From Gracilaria gracilis (Eukaryota > Rhodophyta > Florideophyceae > Gracilariales > Gracilariaceae), in the NCBI GenBank assembly GCA_030374805.1, contig JARGSG010000103.1, positions 62,001 to 126,000 on the forward strand: 64,000 nt of DNA, in the 5' to 3' direction. The notes beneath the pieces were generated by a model, which saw only the letters and a list, made by a program, of their open reading frames with translations, did not search any database and was not told the DNA's origin. Positions 1 through 9,273 of the stretch are shown here, piece by piece (positions within the stretch are counted from its first letter, which is position 1; each line of letters starts with the position of its first letter). Both the position numbers and the translations under genes were made by a program.

Positions 1-526
1 CCTGTAGGTTGCAGGCATGGGAAAGAGTGCAAGGCGAGCTCGATACGCAGTGGGATGTCCTTGTTTCTTTTGCGTAAAGTGGACGCCGTAAACCAACAAC
101 GGGGACAGTTTTCTATTTCTCACAAGAGTGCTCTGCTGTCATGTTAGAAACAGAGGGGAGCATCAAACCCTTCTCTTTCCTTCGAAGGGAGAGATCAAAC
201 ATGCACCAAGCCGTTTGAGTATATTGCGAAATGTAAACTGACTTCACTCCGATCAATGCCAGTCTTGTCTGATCTGTATCCTATATCCCTCTTGAAAGAG
301 TGCGTAAGTAGTTCAATTACTAGGCGTAGAGCGTTTCTGTAGAAAGAAACGCTCTTCTAGAGGTAGCACTCATTGGGAACATTTTCTAGTCAGCTTGGTT
401 GGTAGAAAGATCTTGGTCCCATTTGGAGACCCAACCACAGACCCGAGTCGCTTCCCGAATGTACGTCAGATGAACCACGTGAAGACGATCGGAGGCGCTC
501 TCGTACACAGCCCGTAAACTAACGCT
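1..526. other. Non-coding stretch, no feature recognised
   Basis: No convincing open frame, RNA gene or repeat is seen. A short inverted repeat lies near 330-356, where gcgtttct and agaaacgc face each other and could form a small hairpin. The stretch may hold the promoter or first exon of the gene that follows. Confidence 0.4.
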
Positions 527-698
527 ATGAACTCTTACGTGCGGAGCGAGAGAAATTCTGTCACATTCAAATTTATATGTCCGGATTGCGTTTCGCGTCG
601 TCGCCGCATCGGCGAGAGTGAATCACAGGCATTCGACGATCGAACCCTTCTCGAGTCGCTATTCAACGGAGTAGTGCCTCAGATGTCCACGTACAGCC

Positions 699-1622
699 AT
701 GCCCGGCGAAAATGATACGGTCCCCACAACGCTGCTGTTTTGCCCACTCGTCCTTCTCGACGGAGACGATGATACTGAACATGGTGAACAGGAAATCAGA
801 TTCAACGAACAGGACGCCGGCAAAGCTTCGGACTTGTTTGTTTACAAAGGACGTCTAACTACTCTTCCCAGGGAACAAGACCCAGTCCGTCCAGCCTCTC
901 TTTCTTCCAAATCAGCTAAGCATTTCTTCTGTCCTGTGTGCGACCATCGCGTCAAGGTAACAGCCGAGAACATCTTCTGCACTTCGTGTAACTGGAACGC
1001 AACCGAAGCAGGTATCCACTCTGTATCACAACTGTTACAAAGTGAGGCAGATCCATACCCGTTGCTGTCACAACTGTTTGAAGAACTAGTCAAAATCATA
1101 CTCGGAGAACAGCAAGCGGAAGATTCGAAGAAGCTCAAAGATTCACCACCGACGGATAACGAAGCATTATTCGGCCATGTCCGAATGGAAGAACTGACAA
1201 GACAGCGCATGCAGAAAGGCAGACTGTTCAGAAAGAAAGACACAGCTCGCCGTCGTCTCGCGACCTCTGGTGTGGAAATCCTACAAGGAAACGGTGAGAA
1301 TGCCGAAACAGTTCTTCCAAAGCTGCAAGTAGATTTGTCTGGTGCCGAAGCGGTGGTACAGCTACAAAACGCCAGAGTGGAAGATGTTTCGGTGTTGGTA
1401 TGCGCCGCCGGCGAAGATGATGGACAGGCACTGACACTCGGTGCCGATGTCATTGGTGAGGCACGAGTGCATATTGCAGACGACGCGATTCGCCATGAAC
1501 GAGATGGGGGTTTGGTCGAACTTGACCTGTGGTTCTGTTTCGAAAGTGGCGAGTACGCCAGTAATCAGTTTGGAGTGAGGGTGTTTGCAAGGTTTGAGAA
1601 GTTTGGTGGAGTGAAGTTGTAG
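699..1622 (+). CDS. Dynactin p62 (DCTN4)-like zinc-binding protein, tentative
   Basis: This frame encodes 307 residues from an ATG. Near residues 75-105 it carries two CxxC pairs (CPVCDHR, then FCTSCNW followed by NATEAGI). This resembles the dynactin p62 family, where a CxxC pair is followed by a second pair ending in a W-S/T-x-x-D/E-V/A-G-I/M motif. The rest is acidic and hydrophilic, with a beta-rich C terminus (VELDLWFCF). A second ORF on the same strand, 527-715 in another frame, contains FICPDCVSRRRR, which could be an upstream zinc knuckle joined by splicing. The known family is longer, about 450 residues or more, so this may be an incomplete or spliced gene model. In animals p62 sits at the pointed end of dynactin and supports dynein cargo transport. 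Whether this organism has dynein is not visible here. The identification rests on motif spacing alone. Confidence 0.4.
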   Translation: MPGENDTVPTTLLFCPLVLLDGDDDTEHGEQEIRFNEQDAGKASDLFVYKGRLTTLPREQDPVRPASLSSKSAKHFFCPVCDHRVKVTAENIFCTSCNWNATEAGIHSVSQLLQSEADPYPLLSQLFEELVKIILGEQQAEDSKKLKDSPPTDNEALFGHVRMEELTRQRMQKGRLFRKKDTARRRLATSGVEILQGNGENAETVLPKLQVDLSGAEAVVQLQNARVEDVSVLVCAAGEDDGQALTLGADVIGEARVHIADDAIRHERDGGLVELDLWFCFESGEYASNQFGVRVFARFEKFGGVKL

Positions 1623-2120
1623 ATTAGAGAGAGAGGGCTGATTTTCTCGGAGACAGTTGGGCAGTTTCTTCTTCTTCATTATGGTCTACCGTCCCTGATT
1701 GCAAGACGGCAGTAGTACTACCTAAAGATAGTTCTCACTCCTAAACTAAGAGCAGCGTTAGTGTTGTCCTCGTCTCTGGCAGCAGGTTTTCGTTCCACCA
1801 TATCGCAAACGCGCTTGCTCCTACTTCATTGACATGAAGCGGTTTCATTGGCAAAGCATCTCCGTCTTCATCCTTCACCGCATTTCCGTTTGCCGCAACA
1901 CAATAAACTTATTCTATGTTGGAGATGAAGAGCAAACTTTTGTGGGACTGTACCGTCTTCATGCTGGCCAACGGATGGAATCTCGATTCCCTGTTGCAAC
2001 ATATAGTGGTTGGGCTTTACCCTTTTCAGCTAGATCCATTTGAGAATTTCTGTCGTTGACGGGATGGTGATCTTGGTGAACTTCCACGGGAATGGGAAGA
2101 GAATGTGCTTGAACTCCCGC
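1623..2120. other. Non-coding interval between convergent genes
   Basis: This lies between the 3' ends of the p62-like gene on the plus strand and the Uma2-like gene on the minus strand. Only short spurious frames are present. No repeat was recognised. Confidence 0.4.
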
Positions 2121-3110
2121 TTAAAGACCCTGATTTATTCTTCCGTTTCGACTCGAGTTCACGCAATCTCTTTCGCATCGCTCTCGCTTTGTTCTCTGCT
2201 GCATCTGCTCTTTTCTTTTCTCTCTCACGCCCTTTTTCTGCTGAATCAGCCCTGCTCTTCTTTTTCTAAGCCCTGCCTTCTCTGGATCAGCCCTGCTCTT
2301 CTCTTCCTCAGCCGTTCTCTTCTCCTTCTCAGCCCTGCTTTCTGCTGAATCAGCCCTGCTCTTATCTTTCTCCGCCCTTGTCTGCAGACTTTGTCTCTCT
2401 GTACGTTCCTTAAATACGTTTTTGGGCACATTGTGATTTGGGTCTGGTGGTTTCATCAGTTCCTTCGAAGAAATGCCGCAAGAATAGGATTCTTTGGCTT
2501 TGGTGTCATCGATTGGCTTATCAGTGATAGGCTGGGTTTTGTCGACGTACGTTCCGTCTTCTTGGCGCGTAATGGTTCTATAGAATGCGCTTTTTCCCTT
2601 CCCCCGTTTGTCTTGGTGCATTATATCTATGCGCCTGACCCCTGCCTTTTGGTATCGCTCTGGTTTAGTTCGTAAATCCTTTTGAGGATTACAACTCGTA
2701 ATTTCAAGCCCGAGAACTGGAGGGTGGCCCTTTGGAAACATGATATCTTTTGACGTTTCCGGCAGCTTTGCACGTAGCTCACGAGTTGTTAGGGTTCCAA
2801 TGGCCATATCTGGGCGAAGAACTGTAGGTCTCTTCTTCTTCTTGCCATCTTTGTCGTCATCTTCGTCGTTTGGGATCTCAACACTTGGAGTTAAGAAAGC
2901 GACCAGGTTGTTGTCTGATGTTTGATTACGATCGTTATACGTCATTGCCCAAAATGCTGCGCCGCAGTCATGATCTTTATCGCCCATTCGTTTTAGCTCC
3001 AAAAAGCCGTCCACGAGATTATAAAATCCTTGCTCGTTTTCAATTTCAAAGTAGTCCTCAAGAGAGCACGGTTGGGGATGCAGCGAGGAAGACTCTTCAG
3101 ATGTCGACAT
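2121..3110 (-). CDS. Uma2/DUF820-type PD-(D/E)XK nuclease-fold protein with damaged coiled-coil tail
   Basis: Reading from the ATG at 3110, the order is: CSLEDYFEIENEQG with LVDGFLELKR, matching the Uma2 N-terminal 'leEfl...yElidGelv' region; RPDMAIG, the PD motif; PPVLGLEITS, the E-x-x-S strand; then K-x-x-RYQKAGV, matching the 'K...Y..aGv' helix. These are the hallmarks of Uma2/DUF820 proteins, which are very numerous in cyanobacteria and have a restriction-endonuclease-like fold. A Lys/Glu/Arg coiled coil (RAEKDKSRADSAESRAEKEK) follows, as in cyanobacterial members. The tail repeats then go out of phase near 2270-2280. The same strand in another frame continues the repeat and reaches RKRLRELE, the usual C-terminal end of the family, but also contains a TAG, so at least two lesions lie there. 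The open frame extends upstream to 3233 without another ATG. A bacterial origin by transfer is inferred. DNA cleavage is not demonstrated for most of the family. Confidence 0.75.
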   Translation of the reverse strand: MSTSEESSSLHPQPCSLEDYFEIENEQGFYNLVDGFLELKRMGDKDHDCGAAFWAMTYNDRNQTSDNNLVAFLTPSVEIPNDEDDDKDGKKKKRPTVLRPDMAIGTLTTRELRAKLPETSKDIMFPKGHPPVLGLEITSCNPQKDLRTKPERYQKAGVRRIDIMHQDKRGKGKSAFYRTITRQEDGTYVDKTQPITDKPIDDTKAKESYSCGISSKELMKPPDPNHNVPKNVFKERTERQSLQTRAEKDKSRADSAESRAEKEKRTAEEEKSRADPEKAGLRKRRAGLIQQKKGVREKRKEQMQQRTKRERCERDCVNSSRNGRINQGL

Positions 3111-3239
3111 TGATGCAAAGTACTCGCGTGCGTGTGTACGCAAACAAAGTTGCTCCGACTTAAATCTGCGTGGTGGACGGCAGGCTGAAGACGCATATAT
3201 GGACTGCACACACAGCGACACTGAGGATCTCACATGCTC

Positions 3240-4550
3240 AAGCGGTTCCGTCGCGTTATTGTGTGGCGCTGCGCATCGGAGTTGCTCGTGCCTGCAACGA
3301 GTGCAGTCGCCTGGTCGCCGCTCCGGAGCGGATCAGTTTGAGACAAATTGAGTCTCTGCCCCGTCCGCCTCACGTTACCTGCTCATCAGAAATATCAATG
3401 GTTTTCAAATTGCTCATAGGAGATGCCTTAGTGCTGTCTGAGTTTTTGAGGTGGTGATGTTAGGGGTTACATCTAAGTAAGCATATCGCCCACAAATCAT
3501 CGCTACAGGACGCATTACGTTTGCAAACGCTATCGTCGGCCGGAGGAATTCCTTGTCGAGACACAAACATGAAGGGAGTTGGTAGCTATTGAGAACGAAA
3601 GAGCTCGATACCAGGGCTGGATTGTAGGTCTTCCAATTTTTCAGTGGCTCATATGACGAGAGGACTGGACCTGATTCCCTCGCGAAAATGAAAACGCCGA
3701 GTTGTATCCGCCTGTCGTAGAACTTTGCGTGTGGGTCTGTTGTGGCATTTACTGGTGCTGTGATGGAACAGGCATGTGTGCGTGACGTGCCTGGTCAAGA
3801 AGGGCGTTCCACCCTCCACGGAGAGGTATTGCGATTCTGGTATTAATGTAGCGATGGCACGGGGCCTGTTTCGGTTTAAAGCTCCAACGTCATGTCGGGC
3901 ACATTTGAACACAAGCAACATCTTACGCACCTTGTAGAGAAGGCGCGAACGTTGACTTGGAGCGAAGCCGGGAAGAGGAGACGAGGAAGAAGGGCTGCGG
4001 GCGTCGGTGAAGAAGCAAAAGTGGTCTTAGGATGGGATACCTATAAACACAGAGAGGAACGGAAGTGGGCGAATGGCGTGTCGTCTCAACGAGATAAAGA
4101 ACGCAACTTCCTTACGAACGGAGTAGGTAGACTGGGATAGAGAGAAACGACGTTGTACAATCGTTGACCTGCTCTACCCGATCGCTCTGAGCGAAGAGGG
4201 GTACGTCTTTTGTATAAATCGTTGTATGAACATCCTTTTTACTATTAGTTTTCTACCGCGCACGAACCTCGCTAGCAACCCTTCCGCTACAGACCTTGAG
4301 GAGTGGGTAACCAAGGGCACCGCCCAGGAGAACTTCTCGCCATCATTACATGATCACCGCCGGACAAAAGACACCCCTCTCACCATCGCGGCAAGGGACC
4401 CTTCCCTTTGCCACTGACAAGACTTTCAGATAGTACGCTCCTTCACCTTCACCGCGCATGAAAAGTACAGTTTCGAGATGTACAAGCCGTTGTTAACCAT
4501 ATCGCTACTAATAGAACGAAAATGAGAATCAAGCGCGCAAATGCCGTCTA
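3240..4550. other. Non-coding interval
   Basis: Scattered short frames (for example 3892-4140 plus) show no recognisable domain or repeat. Nothing else is supported. Confidence 0.4.
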
Positions 4551-5860
4551 CTATCTGATGCTCATCCGAAGTGGTGAGAAGCGGGACAAGCTGTCGAGAC
4601 TGCCTCTCGGATTCTTTGCGCTCGGGAACACGTTCCAAAATCGTAATGTTTCATCCCCTGCGCCAGTGACATTCGTATCCCCCGATGGGGAAATGAAAAG
4701 GTAGAGTACCCCCTGCGAATGCCCCATGAGAGTAACAACTTTAGACAAACTGGGATACTTCCACACAATGATTTGCTTTTGACTGTAGCCATGCGTCGAT
4801 ACAATCTCATTCACATTCTTCGACCATGCCGGGTTGCATACCTGAGATCCGGTATCGACAGCTGCAAGGGCCGAGCTGGTTGTAGTACTCCAGAAACGTA
4901 TTATACGATCAGCTGTACCGCCGCCAGATGCATGCAAACCCCTCGCATGTGGCGACCATGCAATAGCCTTCACGGCAGCTACATGGTAATCAAATCTCAT
5001 GAGGGGTGTGTTATATGCCGCTCCGCTGGTAGATGTGCTGAGCGAACCGACGCTACCCAAACTAGCAGCACTCCACACAAACAATGCATTGTCATTGCCT
5101 CCGGAGGCAAGCTGTGTATCATCCGAAGACCACTTCAATCCGCACACCTCCTGAGCGTGACCCGCTAGTTTTGCAAAGAAGGGCTCCTTACATCGCAAAT
5201 CGCGGTTGAAGATGTTTGTGTAGCGACCGCCCGAACTGAGCACGAACGAATTCCACGCAAGGAAGAAGAAGAAGAAGAAGAAGACCAGCCATTGTTCTGA
5301 CGAATTTCTTGGAAGCAATATCCCACACCTGCACAAAGCCTGAGCGAGTACCAATGGCAAGATGGGTACCATGTTGATTCCACGCCACAGAGCAAACTGG
5401 TCCGACAAATTGCAAATCGCATAGCGTCGTGACCTGGCGCGTGCACGCAGACCAAAGATAGACGCAGTTCTGCAGACTAACAGCAAGCACATTCTGTGAT
5501 CCCCACTCAACAAGATTCAAGTAAAAGTCATCCGTGAGGTAGGGAGCTTCTAGCACTTTGAAGGGCGATCTTGAGATCTTCCTGTTTATGCGATGGCGGT
5601 AACGGCCATTGACGGTAGCGCATTGTTCGAACGACGTTCGCCGAGATAGAGATGAGAGGTGCCGTCTGACAGGATCTGGGCAGCATTGGCCGACGCAAGT
5701 CTGGGCTTCTTGAAACGGAAAATGTTTGTGTTGGAAGAGAATGTGGCGTGCGTGGTGGAGAGCGACTGCGATCCGCTTTGTGGAGGAAGTCGCTTCAGAC
5801 CCTCAAAGCCGGGATATAGGTTTGAAGAGGAGTTGTTTAAAACGGGTTTTCACGAATAGA
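4551..5860 (-). pseudogene. FZR1-like: CDH1/FZR1-type APC/C activator, frameshifted (WD40)
   Basis: The C-terminal WD40 propeller is unmistakable. It includes LEAPYLTDDFYLNLVEW, SVYLWSA-type and EVCGLKWSSDDTQLASGGND blades, AVKAIAWSPH, ASGGGTADR, DTGSQVCN, STHGYSQKQIIVWKYPS and TGAGDETLRFWNVF. It ends in IR, the C-terminal dipeptide by which Cdc20/Cdh1 proteins dock on APC/C. The family recruits mitotic substrates to the APC/C ubiquitin ligase. Two breaks are visible. Near 5585-5595 the frame shifts just before RKISRSPFKVLEAP; an NIFRFKKPR segment upstream, in another frame, looks like the conserved N-terminal NIFRYK motif. At 5262-5282 a (GAA)7 microsatellite replaces about seven residues between KKFVRTMAG and LAWNSFVLSSGGR and shifts the frame. 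No start codon or C-box was identified. It may be a recent pseudogene, a polymorphic repeat allele, or an assembly error in the repeat. Confidence 0.85.
5262..5284. repeat. (GAA)n microsatellite inside the CDH1 propeller
   Basis: Seven GAA units on the plus strand (TTC on the coding strand) sit where the conserved residues between two strands of one WD40 blade should be. The replaced length is about 22 nt instead of a multiple of three, which explains the frameshift. Confidence 0.85.
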
Positions 5861-7549
5861 CGATATCGCGACCGGGGGGGGTGGTGGGAAGCGAAGTGGT
5901 TATAGTTTCGGGTTTGCGTTCATACAAGAACAACCCGCAAACATGCTCTACATTCCTGTCGAGCTGCCACCCAAATGCCTGCCATGCAAGAGTCCCCACT
6001 AGCCGCCGTGCCGCTTTCGCACACCAATAAAATCACTACAAACTTTCGCTAGCCCATCACATTCGCGTCCATACACCAGTTGTCCAGTTCAATATCGTGG
6101 CCCGATCTCCCTTCTCTGCGCTAGAGTCCTCTTCACAATCGCAACTAATCAAGACGCCTACGTGCCGACCCAGCATCCATTAGCCCATGCACTCCTTCTG
6201 TCCACACAGAGAGTAGCCATCTTTTCGCCAATTCTCCCACTACTACTGATAGTATCAGTAGAAGTGTAGCATACCAAGACCACAACGAAGACGGGTATGT
6301 TGATGCGAAATCTTTGCAGTGGCTATGTTCTTCTTCTTAACAATTGCATCCATTTTTCCCCAGCGTTTTCAATCGTCCCTCCCCATTCTTCATCCAGTAC
6401 TCTACAGAGCGCGTCATCCTGCCTCGCAAACACATAGTCTAAAACGCCTCTCAATGTTAACTGTAGTGCAAAACCCAGTGATGGGAAGTACACTCAAGGT
6501 GTCCGAAGCCTTGCTCCCTGGGGAGGTAGACTCGGCGGAAGAGCCCTCCGTCACACGGATAATGCGGGTGTAAGACCGCCCGGTGTACGGGATATACCTA
6601 CGGAGGTAAGAAAGAACGGGGCTTGGGGTATCCGAAAGCGGAGAATGACAGCGATGAGATCGTGAACCGATAGAAACCCTAGAATGAAAAGGGGAAAATG
6701 AAAGGGAAAAACAAAGGAGGAAACCCCCGGCGGGGCGTGCGACAAGCGGCAACAGACCCGGCGGCGGGTGACGGCGATGTGTATTAAGCCCACGCGGCAA
6801 AGATCCCTATACAGAGTCGGTAGGTCTACCTGTTATAGGTAAGCAGATAGCTGCACAAATACATATACGTACGATCCGGTAATCGGAGTTAAGCCCGAGG
6901 GCAAAGAATATAACAAGTCAGATATGCCTGAAAGATCCCGAGGGATAGAGCGATTCCGTACCGAACGCGGTGACCCTCCTAGTGGAGTTGTACACTTCGC
7001 GAAGGCGAAAAAGTCCAGAGCCGAACTCGGTTACCCTTTACTCAAGGTGGAGGTGACCGCGAGGTCACCTCATATATCGTAACCGATAATTAAACTATAA
7101 ATTGACTAGAATAATTAATCTAGTGCACGCCTATGCAGGCTTCTACACGTGGTGTACGTGAGTGCCATGCGGCAGGTGCCACACTAAATTCGACAAACGA
7201 AATAATTATCTCTGTGAACAGACCCAAAATTCCCCACGTGTACACACGACCAACTAGTCCAAATGCCACACCTTGGCCAACCCCTTCGGATACCACTTAC
7301 CATTTCCGTCAGAATTTTCCCATGATTGGGCCAGCATTCATAGCATTCCTGACACGGATCAACCTCGTTCTGCGAGTATATGAATGTCATCATCGACACA
7401 ACTCGCGAAAACGCGTTGTCCTACATTAACCCAACCTGTTTCTGTGCCTCCCGGACTTCCTGAAATACGCGAACCAGGTTAGCAAACAATACTGCAGTCC
7501 TCCGATCTAGTATTAGTACTTACTACACATTTAGAGTTCAGAAATGAAC
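5861..7549. other. Long non-coding interval with small inverted repeats
   Basis: No coding feature is supported. GAGGTGACC and GGTCACCTC form a short hairpin around 7048-7070, and ctactgatagtatcagtag near 6242-6261 is a small palindrome. The 6560-7080 segment is purine-rich and could be an old repeat, but no partner copy was found in the window. Confidence 0.4.
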
Positions 7550-7876
7550 TTAGTTCCTCTTGGAACATGTAGTAATGTTCTCGGATTTTTCCACCCAATC
7601 ATCCTGCCATTTTAAAAACTCTTTTTGACACCGCTGGATTGATTCCATCTTCAGCTGAAAGTTTTCAAACGCATCTGGATCGGGACAGTTATGAAGCCTT
7701 CTTACAAGAACGTTCGTTACATCAATATACTTCTCTTGTGCCTTATAGGTAAGAAGAATTTGGAAGCATCTGGTGGAGTTAGAACTGTCTTTGATCTCAT
7801 TTTTGAGTGCCCTTATAGCCTCGAAATACTTTCCCGTGCGCGAGAAGTAGATATAAGTTTCAGCTGTACTTTCCAT
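7550..7876 (-). CDS. Small hypothetical helical protein (108 aa)
   Basis: The ATG at 7876 opens a 108-residue frame starting MESTAETYIYFSRTGKYFEA. It looks helical and vaguely TPR-like (KYFEAIRALKNEI), with an acidic/aromatic C-terminal part (KEFLKWQDDWVEKSEN). No family is recognised. The open frame extends further upstream without another clear start, so a spliced longer gene is possible. Confidence 0.3.
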   Translation of the reverse strand: MESTAETYIYFSRTGKYFEAIRALKNEIKDSSNSTRCFQILLTYKAQEKYIDVTNVLVRRLHNCPDPDAFENFQLKMESIQRCQKEFLKWQDDWVEKSENITTCSKRN

Positions 7877-8060
7877 TCGTAGGAAAGACAAATATTGTAA
7901 GATAGTGTGATTAATCGAAAGTGAGGTACTTCGTTGGTATTGATGTTCGTGAGGTAGAATGCAGTAAGTTACTGGTCCAGTTGCTTCCAAGGCAAGCAAC
8001 AGTGATCTATGAAGTTGAAATTCAAATTTACAAACCATGTGATGTGTAATACTTCACACT

Positions 8061-8105
8061 TACGTGGCTTTACACGTACAGACTCTGTACGTGTAAAGCC
8101 ACGTA
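8061..8105. repeat. Near-perfect palindrome, 22-bp arms with 1-nt centre
   Basis: TACGTGGCTTTACACGTACA plus GA at 8061-8082 is followed by a single C and then its exact reverse complement at 8084-8105. All 22 pairs match. It lies in non-coding DNA about 185 bp upstream of the start of the small ORF at 7876. It could form a cruciform or a hairpin RNA. Confidence 0.95.
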
Positions 8106-8820
8106 GGTGTAAATCTGTACTACAGAGTAGTTGGTTGAGAAAGGTTTTGGCAAAGAAACTGTTCTCTCGAGCAAAGCTCGGTTACATGGCTCTTGCATTG
8201 CAAGCGATGCAACTTACGCATGAGTACCTGTCTCATTGAATACAATTTTGGCCGTGGGGCGGGAGCGCAATAGTCCTGACTTCTTTTCTTCTTTTCACCC
8301 AAACCTTCTGAAAAAGGTTCGGGAGTTGGTCACGGGAATAAATTTTTGACGAAGGCCCGTGACGTACGTCGGGTGGCAAAAATTTTTGGGAGTCCGGTTT
8401 CGGGGCATGGAACCATGTAGACCTTTTGTTGAAAGTGACTCTTAGCGTACTGCTACACGTGGACAAAGCTCTGATTAAAAATCTAAATCTAATTAGAACA
8501 AGTTCTGGAGTGCGAAGAACGTTCAAGAGCGGCGTCGTCGTAGCGCGTTCTGCGATCGCGTCGACGTCTGCACGCCGCAGTCGTTTTCTTCAACCCGTCT
8601 TTGTCCGGAAAGACAACCCATGTCGCAAGTCGTAATGTTGTCGCGGAATACACCCTACAAGGAAGGTGCTGGCGCTGTCGCTTCTTGATGCCGATGTGGC
8701 CCTTGTCTGAGGTTTATCAGTTTCTTGCTTGCGCGCGCTGGAGCTTACCAATCCCCTACTTTCCCCTCTATCGATTGTCGAATTTTCCATTGAAAACTAG
8801 TGTCTTTCGACCAACTTCCA
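8106..8820. other. Non-coding interval
   Basis: Overlapping short frames on both strands have no recognisable domain. No repeat copy was found elsewhere in the window. Confidence 0.35.
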
Positions 8821-9273
8821 CTAGCCATGAAAAGAAGTGCGTCTTGTGTACGCCGTGCGCTTTGGGACTAGGTCACATGGATAATTGTCTTGCGTGTTGA
8901 AGGAAGCTAGGCTGCGCCATTGGGTTGGGGATGCTGCCGTTTGGAAGGGTGCCGCACGCAGTCCTTCTGGGGCGCGACTGGTGACAGAGATAGATTTCGG
9001 CCTGTACATGTGCGCTAAAACGTAAGTTGTACAATAAGGTTCCGGCCTGCGCCTTTTCTTTTCAGGCACCAGTTCGTTTAGTGCGGCCCAAGAAGAACGC
9101 CCATCCTTACGGGAGATGGCCCTCTGGTTTGTGCTTTGATAATCTCCCACCAAAACTCGGTTTGAGATCTTTTTCTCACGGAGTGGGTGGAAAAGACCAC
9201 GGCCGATCTTGGTATATTGTTTTGATGTGATCAGTTCTTCAACATCAGATACTGACTTAAAATTCTTTAACAT
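8821..9273 (-). CDS. Hypothetical protein (150 aa)
   Basis: An ATG at 9273 opens an uninterrupted 150-residue frame starting MLKNFKSVSDVEELITSKQY, with a basic patch PEKKRRRPEPY near residue 70. No family is recognised. It could be a real small gene, one exon of a larger one, or chance. Confidence 0.3.
   Translation of the reverse strand: MLKNFKSVSDVEELITSKQYTKIGRGLFHPLREKKISNRVLVGDYQSTNQRAISRKDGRSSWAALNELVPEKKRRRPEPYCTTYVLAHMYRPKSISVTSRAPEGLRAAPFQTAASPTQWRSLASFNTQDNYPCDLVPKRTAYTRRTSFHG

Noticed and set aside
842-1453. Minus-strand frame of 203 codons
   Set aside because: It is fully antisense to the p62-like frame, has a Ser/Cys-rich shadow composition and no domain.
4719-5168. Plus-strand frame of 149 codons
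   Set aside because: It is antisense to the recognisable WD40 blades of the CDH1 copy.
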